Below are positions 6,132 through 12,886 of a DNA stretch of 12,896 nt, piece by piece (the first letter of the stretch is position 1; every line of letters begins with the position of its first letter). The notes below the pieces were generated by a model, which was not told the origin of the DNA, made no database searches, and worked only from the letters and a program-made list of their open reading frames with translations. The stretch spans positions 1-12,896 of the forward strand of contig CBCPMX010000108.1 in NCBI GenBank assembly GCA_965120355.1, in the 5' to 3' direction. Both the position numbers and the translations under genes were made by a program. This DNA comes from CBCPMX01 sp965120355 (GTDB lineage Bacteria; Bacillota; Clostridia; Oscillospirales; Oscillospiraceae).

Positions 6132-6154
6132 ACAATTCTAAGGAGGTAATTCCA

Positions 6155-7339
6155 ATGTCCACACCTGTTGTTGTTGCCTACGGCCGTACTCCCTGTTGCC
6201 GTGCCCGGAAGGGCGGCCTGGCCGACGTCAACCCCATTGATTACGCTGCCGCCTGCCTGAAGGGCGTCATCGCCAAGGTCCCCTATGTCCAGGAGCATCC
6301 CACGGAGATCGGCGATGTTGTCACCGGCTGCGCCATGGCTATCAATGAGCTGAACCTGAACGCCAGCCGTCTGATCGTCAACCGTGCCCAGCTGCCCGAT
6401 GATGTCCCTGCCCAGACCATCAACCGTTTCTGCTCCTCCGGTCTGCAGGCGATCTCCACTGTTGCCAATGCCATTGCTGTTGGCCAGTACAAGATCGGCA
6501 TCGCCGGCGGCGTCGAGTGCATGACCAAGTGCTTTGGTTCGTTCGACGTCGAAGCCTATGGCAACAAGTGGATCGTCGAGAACTACATCGGCGGCTACAT
6601 GACCATGGGCGAGACTGCTGAGCGTGTTGCTGACCACTACAACATCAGCCGCGAGGACATGGAGAAGATGGCGCTGGAGTCCCACACCAAGGCTGCTGCC
6701 GCCCGCAAGGCCGGCAAGCTGGCTCCTTCCATCATCCCCTATGTCAAGGACGACGGCACTGTCATCAGCGAGGACGACGGCATTCTGGCCGACGCCGAAG
6801 GCAACCTGAAGACCTCCATGGAGAAGATGGCCGGCATGAAGCCCTGCTTCCGTGAGAACGGCAAGGTTACCGCCGCCACTTCCTCTCAGACCACCGACGC
6901 CGCTTCCTATGTCATTTTGATGGACGAAGATTACGCCAAGGAGCTGGGCATCAAGCCCATCGCCAAGCTGATCGAGTTCCAGGTTGCCGGCTGCGATGCC
7001 ACTGAGATGGGCATGGGCCCCCGTTACGCCATTCCCAAGGCGCTGGAGCACTGCGGCATGACCATTGACCAGATGGATGTCATCGAGCTGAACGAGGCCT
7101 TCGCTTCCCAGGCTCTGGCCTGCATCCGCACCACCCCCGGCGGCATCCCCTATGACAAGGTCAACCCCTACGGCGGCGCTATGGCTCTGGGTCATCCCAT
7201 GGGCGCTACTGGCGCGTTCCTCACCTGCAAAGCTCTGGACTATCTCCAGGATCCCGAGACTGCCGGCACTTATGCCATGGTCACCATGTGCATTGGCGGC
7301 GGCATGGGCGCCTGCGGCATCTACGAGCTGTGCAAGTAA
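6155..7339 (+). CDS. thiolase (acetyl-CoA C-acetyltransferase type)
   Basis: The 394-residue product is a full-length thiolase. It has the acyl-accepting cysteine Cys93 (NRFCSSGLQA), NEAF at 313-316, the catalytic His347 in GHPMGATGA, and the proton-exchanging Cys379 in MCIGGGMG. It should reversibly condense two acetyl-CoA to acetoacetyl-CoA (the entry step to butyrate in related gut clostridia) or cleave longer 3-ketoacyl-CoA. The segment VTAATSSQTTDAAS (238-251) differs from the usual VTAGNASGxNDGAA and looks more like long-chain 3-ketoacyl-CoA thiolases, so chain-length specificity is unsettled. Codon choice is strongly biased (AAC, ACC, CTG, AAG, GGC), as expected for an abundant enzyme, and AAGGAGG sits 8 bases before ATG 6155. 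No other butyrate-pathway genes adjoin it; it is a single-gene unit with terminator at 7360-7394. Confidence 0.95.
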   Translation: MSTPVVVAYGRTPCCRARKGGLADVNPIDYAAACLKGVIAKVPYVQEHPTEIGDVVTGCAMAINELNLNASRLIVNRAQLPDDVPAQTINRFCSSGLQAISTVANAIAVGQYKIGIAGGVECMTKCFGSFDVEAYGNKWIVENYIGGYMTMGETAERVADHYNISREDMEKMALESHTKAAAARKAGKLAPSIIPYVKDDGTVISEDDGILADAEGNLKTSMEKMAGMKPCFRENGKVTAATSSQTTDAASYVILMDEDYAKELGIKPIAKLIEFQVAGCDATEMGMGPRYAIPKALEHCGMTIDQMDVIELNEAFASQALACIRTTPGGIPYDKVNPYGGAMALGHPMGATGAFLTCKALDYLQDPETAGTYAMVTMCIGGGMGACGIYELCK

Positions 7340-7359
7340 GCAATTTCTGATACATGGCG

Positions 7360-7394
7360 CCGGCCCCGGAACTTTTGTTTCGGGGCCGGTTTTT
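7360..7394 (+). terminator. intrinsic terminator of the thiolase gene
   Basis: A 13-bp stem beginning CCGGCCCCG (7360-7368) pairs with CGGGGCCGG (7381-7389), with a 4-base loop and a T5 tail (7390-7394), 21 bases past the stop. Confidence 0.94.
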
Positions 7395-7410
7395 CATCTC
7401 CAATCAAACC

Positions 7411-7447
7411 ACAAACCGCCGCGGACACAGGGTTCGCGGCGGTTTGT
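7411..7447 (-). terminator. strong hairpin ending the stalk-domain protein gene
   Basis: A perfect 13-bp stem (ACAAACCGCCGCG at 7411-7423, partner at 7435-7447) with an 11-base loop lies 28 bases past the minus-strand stop. The T tract after it on the minus strand is broken (TTTGTGGTTTG), so it is a likely but imperfect terminator for the converging gene. Confidence 0.65.
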
Positions 7448-7474
7448 ACAAATTTCGCGTCAATGCAGCCGCGC

Positions 7475-8599
7475 TCAGAACACCAGGCTGTCGCCGTTGA
7501 CTTCAGCAGCGGTGCCAGTGACCAGTTCCAGGGTCTCCAGCGCAATCCAGGTGGTGCCCGGTTCCTCCAGGGCAGCCTCTGCGGCCATGACCACCGTCTC
7601 ATCGTTGACCTGGGCCTCCGTGCTGCCGATGGTCACGGACAGCGTGCCATTTTCTCCGGTGACTGTGACGGTCTTGTCCTCGCCAGCCCACTCCACGGTG
7701 CAGCCCACAGTCTCAGACACCAGCCGCAGCGGCACCATGACCACGCCATTTTCCACGCGGGCCTGGCCAATGGCAATATCGCCTTCAACAATCATCGTCA
7801 ACTCCCGGTCTTCGCCTACGCCAGTCTCGTCAGCAGCGGTCTCCGACACATCGCCGGTCTCGCCGTCGCTGATGGCAGTCTCCTCAGCCGCAGATTCCTC
7901 ATCAGCGGCAGTCTCCTCTTCGGCAGCCTCCGCAGGCAGCAGTACCACACGCTCCGCTGTAGCCTGACCGGGATAGCTCAGCGCTACCACCTCATACCAC
8001 GCAAAGAAGCGGCTCCCCTCTTCAATATCTGACAGAGACACGATGTTTTTGGTCAGATAAGGGCTGATGGGTGTATCAGCGGTGACGGTCAAGAGCGTAC
8101 CGCCGTTATCGCACAGAATGGTGACGGAGCCATCTTCATTGGCGGTCACCTGCTCCGCGGTCAGATAGTGGGCAGGAACACTGCTCTCATCCAGGTTGAC
8201 TACAATGGCTTCAACAGAAGTCTGCGCCGGCAGAGAGGCCGTCACGGCCTCGCTGATATAAGCGTAGATCTCATCGCCAACCTCCAGTTCCTGCAGGCTG
8301 GCCGCAACGCCAGTCTGGGTATCAATACAGACAGTGCCCTCGCCGACCAGCAGGACCAGGCTGTCGTACAGCTCTGTCTGGACAGTGATGGAAGTCACAG
8401 AGCCTTCCTCGCTCTGCTCCACAGACTGTACTGTGGCATAGGTGCCGGTAATCGATTCGGAGACGGCCGCAGCGGATTCCTCCACAGCCGGCGTGGTGTC
8501 CAGCGTCGTATCCACCGCATCATCAGCCAGAGCAGTGACGGAAACGCTGGCAATCAGAGCCGTGCACAGCAGTCCGGAAATCAGTTTCTTGTTCATCAT
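7475..8599 (-). CDS. secreted protein with C-terminal copper-amine-oxidase-N-like (stalk) domain
   Basis: The 374-residue protein begins with a signal peptide (MMNKK, hydrophobic core about 6-22, likely cut after ALA at 23-25). About 50-222 is a beta-rich region with two similar-looking halves (for example TSITVQTELYDSLVLL near 69-84 and VTANEDGSVTILCDNGGTLLTVT near 151-173); I do not recognise its family. An acidic Ala/Glu/Asp/Thr low-complexity linker follows (about 223-265). The C-terminus (about 268-358) fits the copper amine oxidase N-terminal stalk domain: MIVEGDIAIG, then VMVPLRLVSETVGCTVEWAGEDKTV and WIALETL. In clostridia this domain is a common extracellular module with no oxidase activity. 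ATG 8599 is preceded by AAGGAGG at good spacing; ATG 8596 is the alternative. Anchoring is not evident, so it is secreted or wall-associated. Confidence 0.83.
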   Translation of the reverse strand: MMNKKLISGLLCTALIASVSVTALADDAVDTTLDTTPAVEESAAAVSESITGTYATVQSVEQSEEGSVTSITVQTELYDSLVLLVGEGTVCIDTQTGVAASLQELEVGDEIYAYISEAVTASLPAQTSVEAIVVNLDESSVPAHYLTAEQVTANEDGSVTILCDNGGTLLTVTADTPISPYLTKNIVSLSDIEEGSRFFAWYEVVALSYPGQATAERVVLLPAEAAEEETAADEESAAEETAISDGETGDVSETAADETGVGEDRELTMIVEGDIAIGQARVENGVVMVPLRLVSETVGCTVEWAGEDKTVTVTGENGTLSVTIGSTEAQVNDETVVMAAEAALEEPGTTWIALETLELVTGTAAEVNGDSLVF

Positions 8600-8744
8600 G
8601 TAAATCCTCCTTGCATGAAACCGGTTTTGGAACCGTTTGTGCATTGGACGCATTGCAACGACCAATGTTCCCGCGTTTTCAAAAAAATATTTGAATAAAT
8701 TATGAAATGTGTTTGATCTTTCGGCCTTTGAAAACGCCAGACGT

Positions 8745-8772
8745 AGTATAGCAGACTTTCCGCAGAAAGCAA
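8745..8772 (-). promoter_or_regulatory. probable promoter of the stalk-domain protein gene
   Basis: Minus-strand TTGCTT (8767-8772), 16-base spacer, TATACT (8745-8750). It implies a leader of about 140 bases, which contains a small hairpin (CATTGG 8642-8647 with CCAATG 8662-8667). A closer promoter is not excluded. Confidence 0.5.
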
Positions 8773-9015
8773 CTGTTATCTTGCAGTTTTCAGAATTTAC
8801 CGTCTCATGCAAGGACGCGGGAACAGTTGTTTCCAGGTTGGCGTTTCAGGCAGTCGAAACCGCTGCATGGCCGGACGTCAACTCCCTTTGGGCATAAACG
8901 GACCAAACCGGAAGCCCCAGCAGGTCTCCCGGTTTGGCGAGCGCATTCTTTTCAGCGTATGCTCAACAGCATTGTCCGCTTTGCTGTCTGAGCCTTTCAG
9001 CGTTCCCGGCAACCG
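8773..9015. other. non-coding stretch after pspC with one hairpin
   Basis: No gene with a ribosome site is visible on either strand. The only structure is CCAAACCGG (8903-8911) pairing perfectly with CCGGTTTGG (8929-8937), about 80 bases past the pspC stop on the minus strand. A T tract is lacking, so it is at best a weak terminator for the padR operon. Confidence 0.45.
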
Positions 9016-9201
9016 TCAGCCCTCCGGCATGACAATGGCCGCAATAATATAGGCCAGAATACCGCTTCCGCCAGCCAGGCAGAACAGCACCAACACCAGC
9101 CGTACAATCGTCGGGTCAATTCCAAAGAACTCGGCTACACCGCCGCAGACTCCACAGATCATGCGGTTTGTGGACGATTTCGTCAGTCTTCTTCCATGCA
9201 T
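9016..9201 (-). CDS. PspC-domain small membrane protein (YvlC-like)
   Basis: The 61-residue protein is essentially one PspC domain: a basic start (MHGRRLTKSSTNRM), the signature GVCGGVAEFFGIDPTIVRL (about 17-35), and a membrane segment (about 33-58, LVLVLFCLAGG then ILAYIIAAIVM). PspC-type proteins act at the inner membrane in envelope-stress responses; B. subtilis YvlC is the short kind. Start ATG 9201 is chosen because it follows the stop of the DUF4097 gene by one base and has AAGGAGTGAG upstream inside that gene. An in-frame ATG at 9243 would overlap the DUF4097 gene by 41 bases. It is the last gene of the padR operon. Confidence 0.9.
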   Translation of the reverse strand: MHGRRLTKSSTNRMICGVCGGVAEFFGIDPTIVRLVLVLFCLAGGSGILAYIIAAIVMPEG

Positions 9202-9202
9202 T

Positions 9203-10024
9203 TCACTCACTCCTTTTTTGTGTATGGGAATTGGAAAATTCAATGTTCATTTCGCCAATGCCACAGTCAGCAGACAGATACTTCTCCCGACCGTCATTCC
9301 GGCTTCTGCCGGCAGAAAAGCTCAGTGCCACATGCTCCCCAAAAGACAGTTCCCCAACTCCAACGGACAGGTCATAATCCCAGTCCTCTTCATTGCCCTG
9401 GAGCACCAATGTCAATTCGCCTACGCCACAGTTCAACGCCGCCTCCGTGGCAATCTCCGCCTCCACAGTCAGCTCTCCAACGCCAATCTCCAGGGCGCAG
9501 GCTCCGGCAAAGACGTTTTTCAACTCGCCTTCTCCTACGCCGCCGGTCACGGTTAACGTGCCGGCATTCAGGGCCTCCACTTCCAGCTCTCCGGCGCCAA
9601 AGGTCAGCTCCGCCGTCTCAAACCAGTGGTCTTTTGGAATCGTGACTGTGATCTGCCCGCCATCCGTGAACTTGATCAGTTTCGGATTGTCATAAATCAC
9701 CGTATAGCAGCCGTCCTCTGTGGAAACCTCCAGCGCTTCTTCCCGAACATTTCTGCAGGTCACGCTGAACGATTCCCCTTGAACGATATGGCAGTCCGCG
9801 TCGCCGGCATCCACATACAGCGCTGTTACAGACGCGGCATCCGGCGACGCCTGAAGGCCGGAGACGGACTGCGCCGCCGCAGTCTCCAACCGGAGTCCGT
9901 CATCTTCACTATATAAGACGCCGCGCACATCGGCGCCCATTCCATAGCCGGCAGCTGCTGTCGCACCGCCCAACACTATCAGGCACAGACCGATGGACAA
10001 CAGCCAAATGCCACTACGCTTCAC
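9203..10024 (-). CDS. DUF4097-type membrane-anchored beta-repeat protein (YvlB-like)
   Basis: The 273-residue protein has a short cytoplasmic start (VKRSG), one membrane helix (about 6-27) and a long beta-repeat domain. The domain carries a repeated G(V/A/I)GE(L/M) motif at about 143-147, 162-168 (GVGEGEL), 181-185, 200-204, 222-226 and 255-259, each followed by alternating hydrophobic residues, as in a beta-helix of the DUF4097 type. Related proteins (B. subtilis YvlB, LiaX-like proteins) belong to cell-envelope stress modules. The start GTG 10024 overlaps the stop of the DUF1700 gene (GTGTGA); GTG 10030 in the same frame is the alternative, and GGAGGAGGG lies just upstream. The frame is open further upstream to 10339, but that part lies inside the DUF1700 gene and is not protein-like. 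It should face the outside surface if the N-terminus is inside. Confidence 0.87.
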   Translation of the reverse strand: MKRSGIWLLSIGLCLIVLGGATAAAGYGMGADVRGVLYSEDDGLRLETAAAQSVSGLQASPDAASVTALYVDAGDADCHIVQGESFSVTCRNVREEALEVSTEDGCYTVIYDNPKLIKFTDGGQITVTIPKDHWFETAELTFGAGELEVEALNAGTLTVTGGVGEGELKNVFAGACALEIGVGELTVEAEIATEAALNCGVGELTLVLQGNEEDWDYDLSVGVGELSFGEHVALSFSAGRSRNDGREKYLSADCGIGEMNIEFSNSHTQKRSE

Positions 10025-10620
10025 ACGCACTCCCTCCTCCGAAAAATCCACCGGCACAAATTCCCAACGCCGCGGAACGCAGCAGCCACGCCCCTTACCA
10101 ACAGCATTCCCAGCGCTGCAAGTACCAGCCCCAGGCCAAGAACAGCCGCCAACAGGCCGAACAAGAACAGGAAATTCGCTGCTCCTGTGACGCCAGCAGA
10201 CAGGATCCATACAACTGCCGCCACCGCCGCCACGGCGCAGGCGCCACCGCACACAAACAGCACCACCATCACAATGGCCGTCACCGCCGCCAAAACCGCC
10301 GCCACCGCAATCACAGTGATCCAAACAGGGCTCAGACAAATCAGCAAAAGCAGCAGCAGTCCCAGCGACATATTTGCTTCCGGCTCCTGTGGGGGCGGCT
10401 CCTGCTCCACCACCGGTCCTGGCGTCATGACCTTATAGTCAGCCAGGATCGAAGCCGCCACCTTTTCCGGCGGCCCCAATTTTTCCATGACTGCGGCCGG
10501 ATCCTCATCACTGGCCTCTATGAAAAATTCGTCATAATAACTCAGCGCCGCCACGCGCTCCTGCTCCGGTAATTGCCGCAGGCACTCAGACAGCCGGTGC
10601 AGATATTCCTCTACGGTCAT
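10021..10620 (-). CDS. DUF1700 membrane protein (YvlA-like)
   Basis: The 199-residue protein has the DUF1700 N-terminal helical domain: MTVEEYLHRLSECLRQLPEQ, then YYDEFFIEA and LGPPEKVAASILADY (to about 62). A proline-rich linker (about 67-80) follows, then three to four membrane helices rich in A, V, L and G (about 84-123, 125-145, 148-178), and a basic tail (WIFRRREC). Proteins of this family are usually encoded with PadR regulators and DUF4097 proteins, and the N-domain is thought to be cytoplasmic. The ATG at 10620 overlaps the TGA of padR by 4 bases (ATGA), indicating coupling. Molecular role unknown; membrane partner of the DUF4097 protein is a reasonable inference. Confidence 0.88.
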   Translation of the reverse strand: MTVEEYLHRLSECLRQLPEQERVAALSYYDEFFIEASDEDPAAVMEKLGPPEKVAASILADYKVMTPGPVVEQEPPPQEPEANMSLGLLLLLLICLSPVWITVIAVAAVLAAVTAIVMVVLFVCGGACAVAAVAAVVWILSAGVTGAANFLFLFGLLAAVLGLGLVLAALGMLLVRGVAAAFRGVGNLCRWIFRRRECV

Positions 10621-10934
10621 GGCGCCACTCCCTCCTCTATTAATCCATTTACTTTCTCCTTAAAGACACGCCATTCGGCGCGATAGGCCCCCAACTGTGC
10701 AATTCCCTTTTGGGTAATCCGGTAGTACCGCCGGTTGCGGCCATTGAAGGGCCGGTCAAAGGCCACCAGCAATCCCTCCCGCTGAAGCCGGCGCAGCACC
10801 GGATACAGCGTAGACTCTGACAACTCCACTGCCTGACGCAGCTCCTGCGTAATTTTATAGCCATAAGTCTCGTTTCTTTCTACAATCGACAGGACCAAAG
10901 CATCTAACAGTGCAGCACCTACCTGAAAAGCCAT
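10617..10934 (-). CDS. PadR-family transcriptional regulator
   Basis: The 105-residue protein is a compact PadR winged helix: LDALVLSIVERNETYGYKIT (about 10-29), a recognition-helix region SESTLYPVLRRLQREGLL (39-56), a wing with NGRNRRYYRITQKG (64-77), and a short C-terminal dimerisation helix. PadR proteins are usually repressors that bind inverted repeats at their own promoters. Here it is first in an operon with DUF1700, DUF4097 and PspC genes, and its promoter carries a perfect 10-bp inverted repeat (10958-10980), so negative autoregulation is likely. The ATG at 10934 has GAGGAGGTG 5-6 bases upstream. The inducing signal is unknown; envelope stress is suggested by the target genes. Confidence 0.93.
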   Translation of the reverse strand: MAFQVGAALLDALVLSIVERNETYGYKITQELRQAVELSESTLYPVLRRLQREGLLVAFDRPFNGRNRRYYRITQKGIAQLGAYRAEWRVFKEKVNGLIEEGVAP

Positions 10935-10957
10935 ATCGCACCTCCTCTCTGCTGCAT

Positions 10958-10980
10958 AATATTATATGAGATATAATATT
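10958..10980. promoter_or_regulatory. probable PadR operator: perfect 10-bp inverted repeat
   Basis: AATATTATAT (10958-10967) and ATATAATATT (10971-10980) are exact reverse complements separated by GAG. The repeat covers the -10 box and most of the promoter spacer, so a dimer bound here would block RNA polymerase. Binding by the adjacent PadR is inferred from position and symmetry. Confidence 0.7.
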
Positions 10981-10989
10981 AACTGTCAA
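10961..10989 (-). promoter_or_regulatory. promoter of the padR-DUF1700-DUF4097-pspC operon
   Basis: Minus-strand TTGACA (10984-10989), exactly 17 bases, TATAAT (10961-10966): a perfect consensus promoter, suggesting strong activity when not repressed. Start near 10954, about 20 bases before the padR ATG. Confidence 0.92.
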
Positions 10990-11098
10990 GGAATATTGTT
11001 TTAAATTTTGTTTAAGGTGCTTCTGTGCAAGCAGCCTTTGACACATAGCGACATGTTCGGCCAGAAAAGGACGGCCACTCTGATTGGTCATACAGAAA

Positions 11099-11132
11099 GC
11101 CCGCCGCGATTCTCTCAGGAATCGCAGCGGGC
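11099..11132 (-). terminator. probable terminator of the peptidase gene
   Basis: A 14-base arm (11099-11112) pairs with 11119-11132 with one mismatch and a 6-base loop. On the minus strand it is followed by TTTCTG, a poor T tract. It lies 58 bases past the peptidase stop and upstream of the padR promoter. Confidence 0.65.
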
Positions 11133-11190
11133 CTTGATAAAGTTCTTTCGTTTTTTTGCTGCCACACGCCGCGGTACGCGCCGCCGCAGT

Positions 11191-12303
11191 TTACGGCAGA
11201 GTCATCAAATTCTTGACCACCTGCGTCATCTTTACCAGTTCCTCCAAGGTGGTATACTCGTCCACGGAGTGAATGCGGTGCATTCCTGTGGCCACCACAA
11301 TACCGGTGATTCCATGTTGGCTAAACACGCTGTTATCACTGCCGCCGCAGGAAGTGGTCAGCACCGGCATCAACCCCGCTTCCCGACAGGCACGCTGAAA
11401 CCGGGTCACCACAGGATGCTCCGGAGCCACAGCATAGGCGTCGTAGACCTTGGTAATCTCGAACGTCACAGAGCCGCCCATCTCCTGCGCCGCCTGTTCA
11501 AATGCCTGCCGCATCCGGGCACACTGCCCTTCCGCCTTTTCGTGAACCAGGGAGCGCGTCTCCCCTTCTACAAAGCAGGTTTCCGGGACTACATTTCCGG
11601 AAATGCCGCCCTTTATGATACCAATGTTGGCAGTGGTGTCGCTGTCCAATCGACCAAGCGGCATACGCCGAATGGCCTCAGCTGCAATGGAAATGGCGTT
11701 GCAGCCATCCTCCGGCGCCAGAGCGGCATGCGCGGCGCGGCCCTGCACATGGGCAATGAAGCGAATTCCCGTTGGCGCACCAACCACCGCCGTCCCAATT
11801 TCTCCATCCACGTCCAGTACATACGCCTGTTTGGCACAAATCTGGCTGTAATCAAATCCCTGGGCGCCTTTTAGGAAATATTCCTCCGATACGCTGAACA
11901 GCACCTCTAGGGGCCGCAGCGGAATATTCTCCTGAATGCAGCTTTCCACCGCGTGAAGGAACTCTACTACACCGCTGAGGTCATCGGAGCCAAGCACGGT
12001 AGTCCCGTCGGTGTGGATGGTGCCATCGTCATCGACAATCAATTGTTTTCTTTCACATGGCTTCACTGTATCCATGTGCGCAGAGAACAACAACGGCTCC
12101 GCGTCCAGCTCCCCGGGCCGGTAGCCGTAGAGATTGCCGCAGTTGCCGCCCAGCGCTTCCACACTCCGGTCCTCCCGGACTTGAAAGCCCAGTGCCTCCA
12201 GCCGCGGCCGCAGCAGGTCGGCCATCTGCCGCTCCCCAAAGGACGGCGAGGTGACGGCGGCAAGTCGAAGAAATTCCGTTTTGATCGCTTCCGGCTGAAT
12301 CAT
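11191..12303 (-). CDS. M20-family peptidase T-like metallopeptidase
   Basis: The 370-residue protein is an M20 metallopeptidase of the PepT-like type. Expected metal and catalytic residues are visible: His76 and Asp78 in SAHMDTV, Asp107 in LGSDDLSG, the Glu140-Glu141 pair in SVSEEYF (base plus metal ligand), Asp164 in VLDVDG, and His345 in MHRIHSVDEY. The dimerisation (lid) domain occupies about 172-285, including HVQGRAAHA and ANIGIIKGG. It is probably a cytoplasmic di-zinc amino- or tripeptidase that recycles small peptides; length is normal. ATG 12303 is chosen because AAGGAG lies 7 bases upstream; an in-frame ATG at 12336 lacks a site and lies just upstream of the -10 box. Monocistronic. 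Other M20 activities (e.g. deacylation) cannot be excluded from sequence alone. Confidence 0.92.
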   Translation of the reverse strand: MIQPEAIKTEFLRLAAVTSPSFGERQMADLLRPRLEALGFQVREDRSVEALGGNCGNLYGYRPGELDAEPLLFSAHMDTVKPCERKQLIVDDDGTIHTDGTTVLGSDDLSGVVEFLHAVESCIQENIPLRPLEVLFSVSEEYFLKGAQGFDYSQICAKQAYVLDVDGEIGTAVVGAPTGIRFIAHVQGRAAHAALAPEDGCNAISIAAEAIRRMPLGRLDSDTTANIGIIKGGISGNVVPETCFVEGETRSLVHEKAEGQCARMRQAFEQAAQEMGGSVTFEITKVYDAYAVAPEHPVVTRFQRACREAGLMPVLTTSCGGSDNSVFSQHGITGIVVATGMHRIHSVDEYTTLEELVKMTQVVKNLMTLP

Positions 12304-12326
12304 GGCATACTCCTTTCTATAAATAT

Positions 12327-12355
12327 ATCTTATCATGAAAGCCGGTCCCTGTAAA
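12327..12355 (-). promoter_or_regulatory. promoter of the peptidase gene
   Basis: Minus-strand TTTACA (12350-12355), 17-base spacer, TAAGAT (12327-12332) with TG one base before the -10 (extended -10). Start near 12320, leader under 20 bases. Confidence 0.7.
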
Positions 12356-12587
12356 TCTTTTTTCCCAGTCTCCCGGCGGCCTTATATATGATTCCAATCA
12401 CTTTTTCGATCTGCAAAGGCATAGCGTTCCTATCTCTTTCATATGCTTTCATACTTTACTTCATTTTCTATTTAAATTCGATGAAATTTAAAAGATTGTT
12501 GCGAACTTTCTTAACATTTACCGGGTATGATAATAATGCAAGAAGCGATAGTACACTTTTTCATTTCTCCCTCTTACATCTATAGAG
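12356..12587. other. AT-rich intergenic stretch without a supported gene
   Basis: Markedly more AT-rich than the coding regions around it. A plus-strand frame of 65 codons from 12388 has no ribosome site and a composition typical of AT-rich non-coding DNA. A TATGATAAT element (12526-12534) could be a plus-strand -10 region. Nothing else is recognised. Confidence 0.4.
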
Positions 12588-12628
12588 AATCGCCGTAAGC
12601 AAGCTGGTCACTTGTTTACGGCGATTTT
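12588..12628 (+). terminator. orphan terminator-like hairpin
   Basis: A 16-bp stem (12588-12603 with 12611-12626, one G-T pair) with a 7-base loop is followed by only a short T stretch (12625-12628). No gene on the plus strand leads into it. It could end a short untranslated RNA starting near 12540, or be a relic. Confidence 0.5.
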
Positions 12629-12771
12629 CACAATTTCAGCGGTTTCTGCCGGGCTGTCCTCGCATCGGCATCTGCCATGAACTGAAAACCGCCGCCTGCA
12701 CGGCGGCATGTCCGCTGTACAGGCGCACGCGAAAAAGGCGCCCTCCAACAGGCAGCGTTTTCCCAGGAAAC

Positions 12772-12808
12772 AAAAAGCGCCGGAACAACTCCTAGTTTGT
12801 TCCGACGC
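12772..12808 (-). terminator. intrinsic terminator of tRNA-Gly
   Basis: A 12-bp stem (12777-12788 with 12797-12808, one wobble pair), 8-base loop, and a T5 tail on the minus strand (complement of A12772-A12776), 2 bases past the tRNA CCA end. Confidence 0.9.
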
Positions 12809-12810
12809 TC

Positions 12811-12886
12811 TGGAGCGGGTGACGAGGCTCGAACTCGCTACCTCCACCTTGGCAAGGTGGCGCTCTACCGGATGAGCTACACCCGC
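12811..12886 (-). tRNA. tRNA-Gly (anticodon GCC)
   Basis: A 76-base class I tRNA. Acceptor GCGGGTG pairs with CACCCGC, discriminator T, encoded CCA. The D arm is GTAGCTCATCCGGTAGAGC, the anticodon stem-loop CCACC-TTGCCAA-GGTGG reads GCC, and the T arm contains GAGTTCGAGCCTC. Its promoter would lie beyond the right edge of the window. Confidence 0.97.

Noticed and set aside
6107..7195. 362-codon minus-strand frame opposite the thiolase
   Set aside because: A shadow of the strongly biased thiolase codons (low-complexity Gly/Ala/Val/Leu/Asp); no ribosome site and no family.
8600..8812. 71-residue N-terminal extension of the stalk-domain protein
   Set aside because: It would bury the clear signal peptide and ribosome site and would begin upstream of the predicted promoter.
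10025..10339. N-terminal extension of the DUF4097 gene
   Set aside because: It lies wholly inside the DUF1700 gene and is Gly/Cys/Arg-rich, typical of an antiframe; the coupled GTG at 10024 is a better start.
12388..12585. 65-codon hydrophobic frame on the plus strand
   Set aside because: No ribosome site; the composition is what AT-rich intergenic DNA yields.
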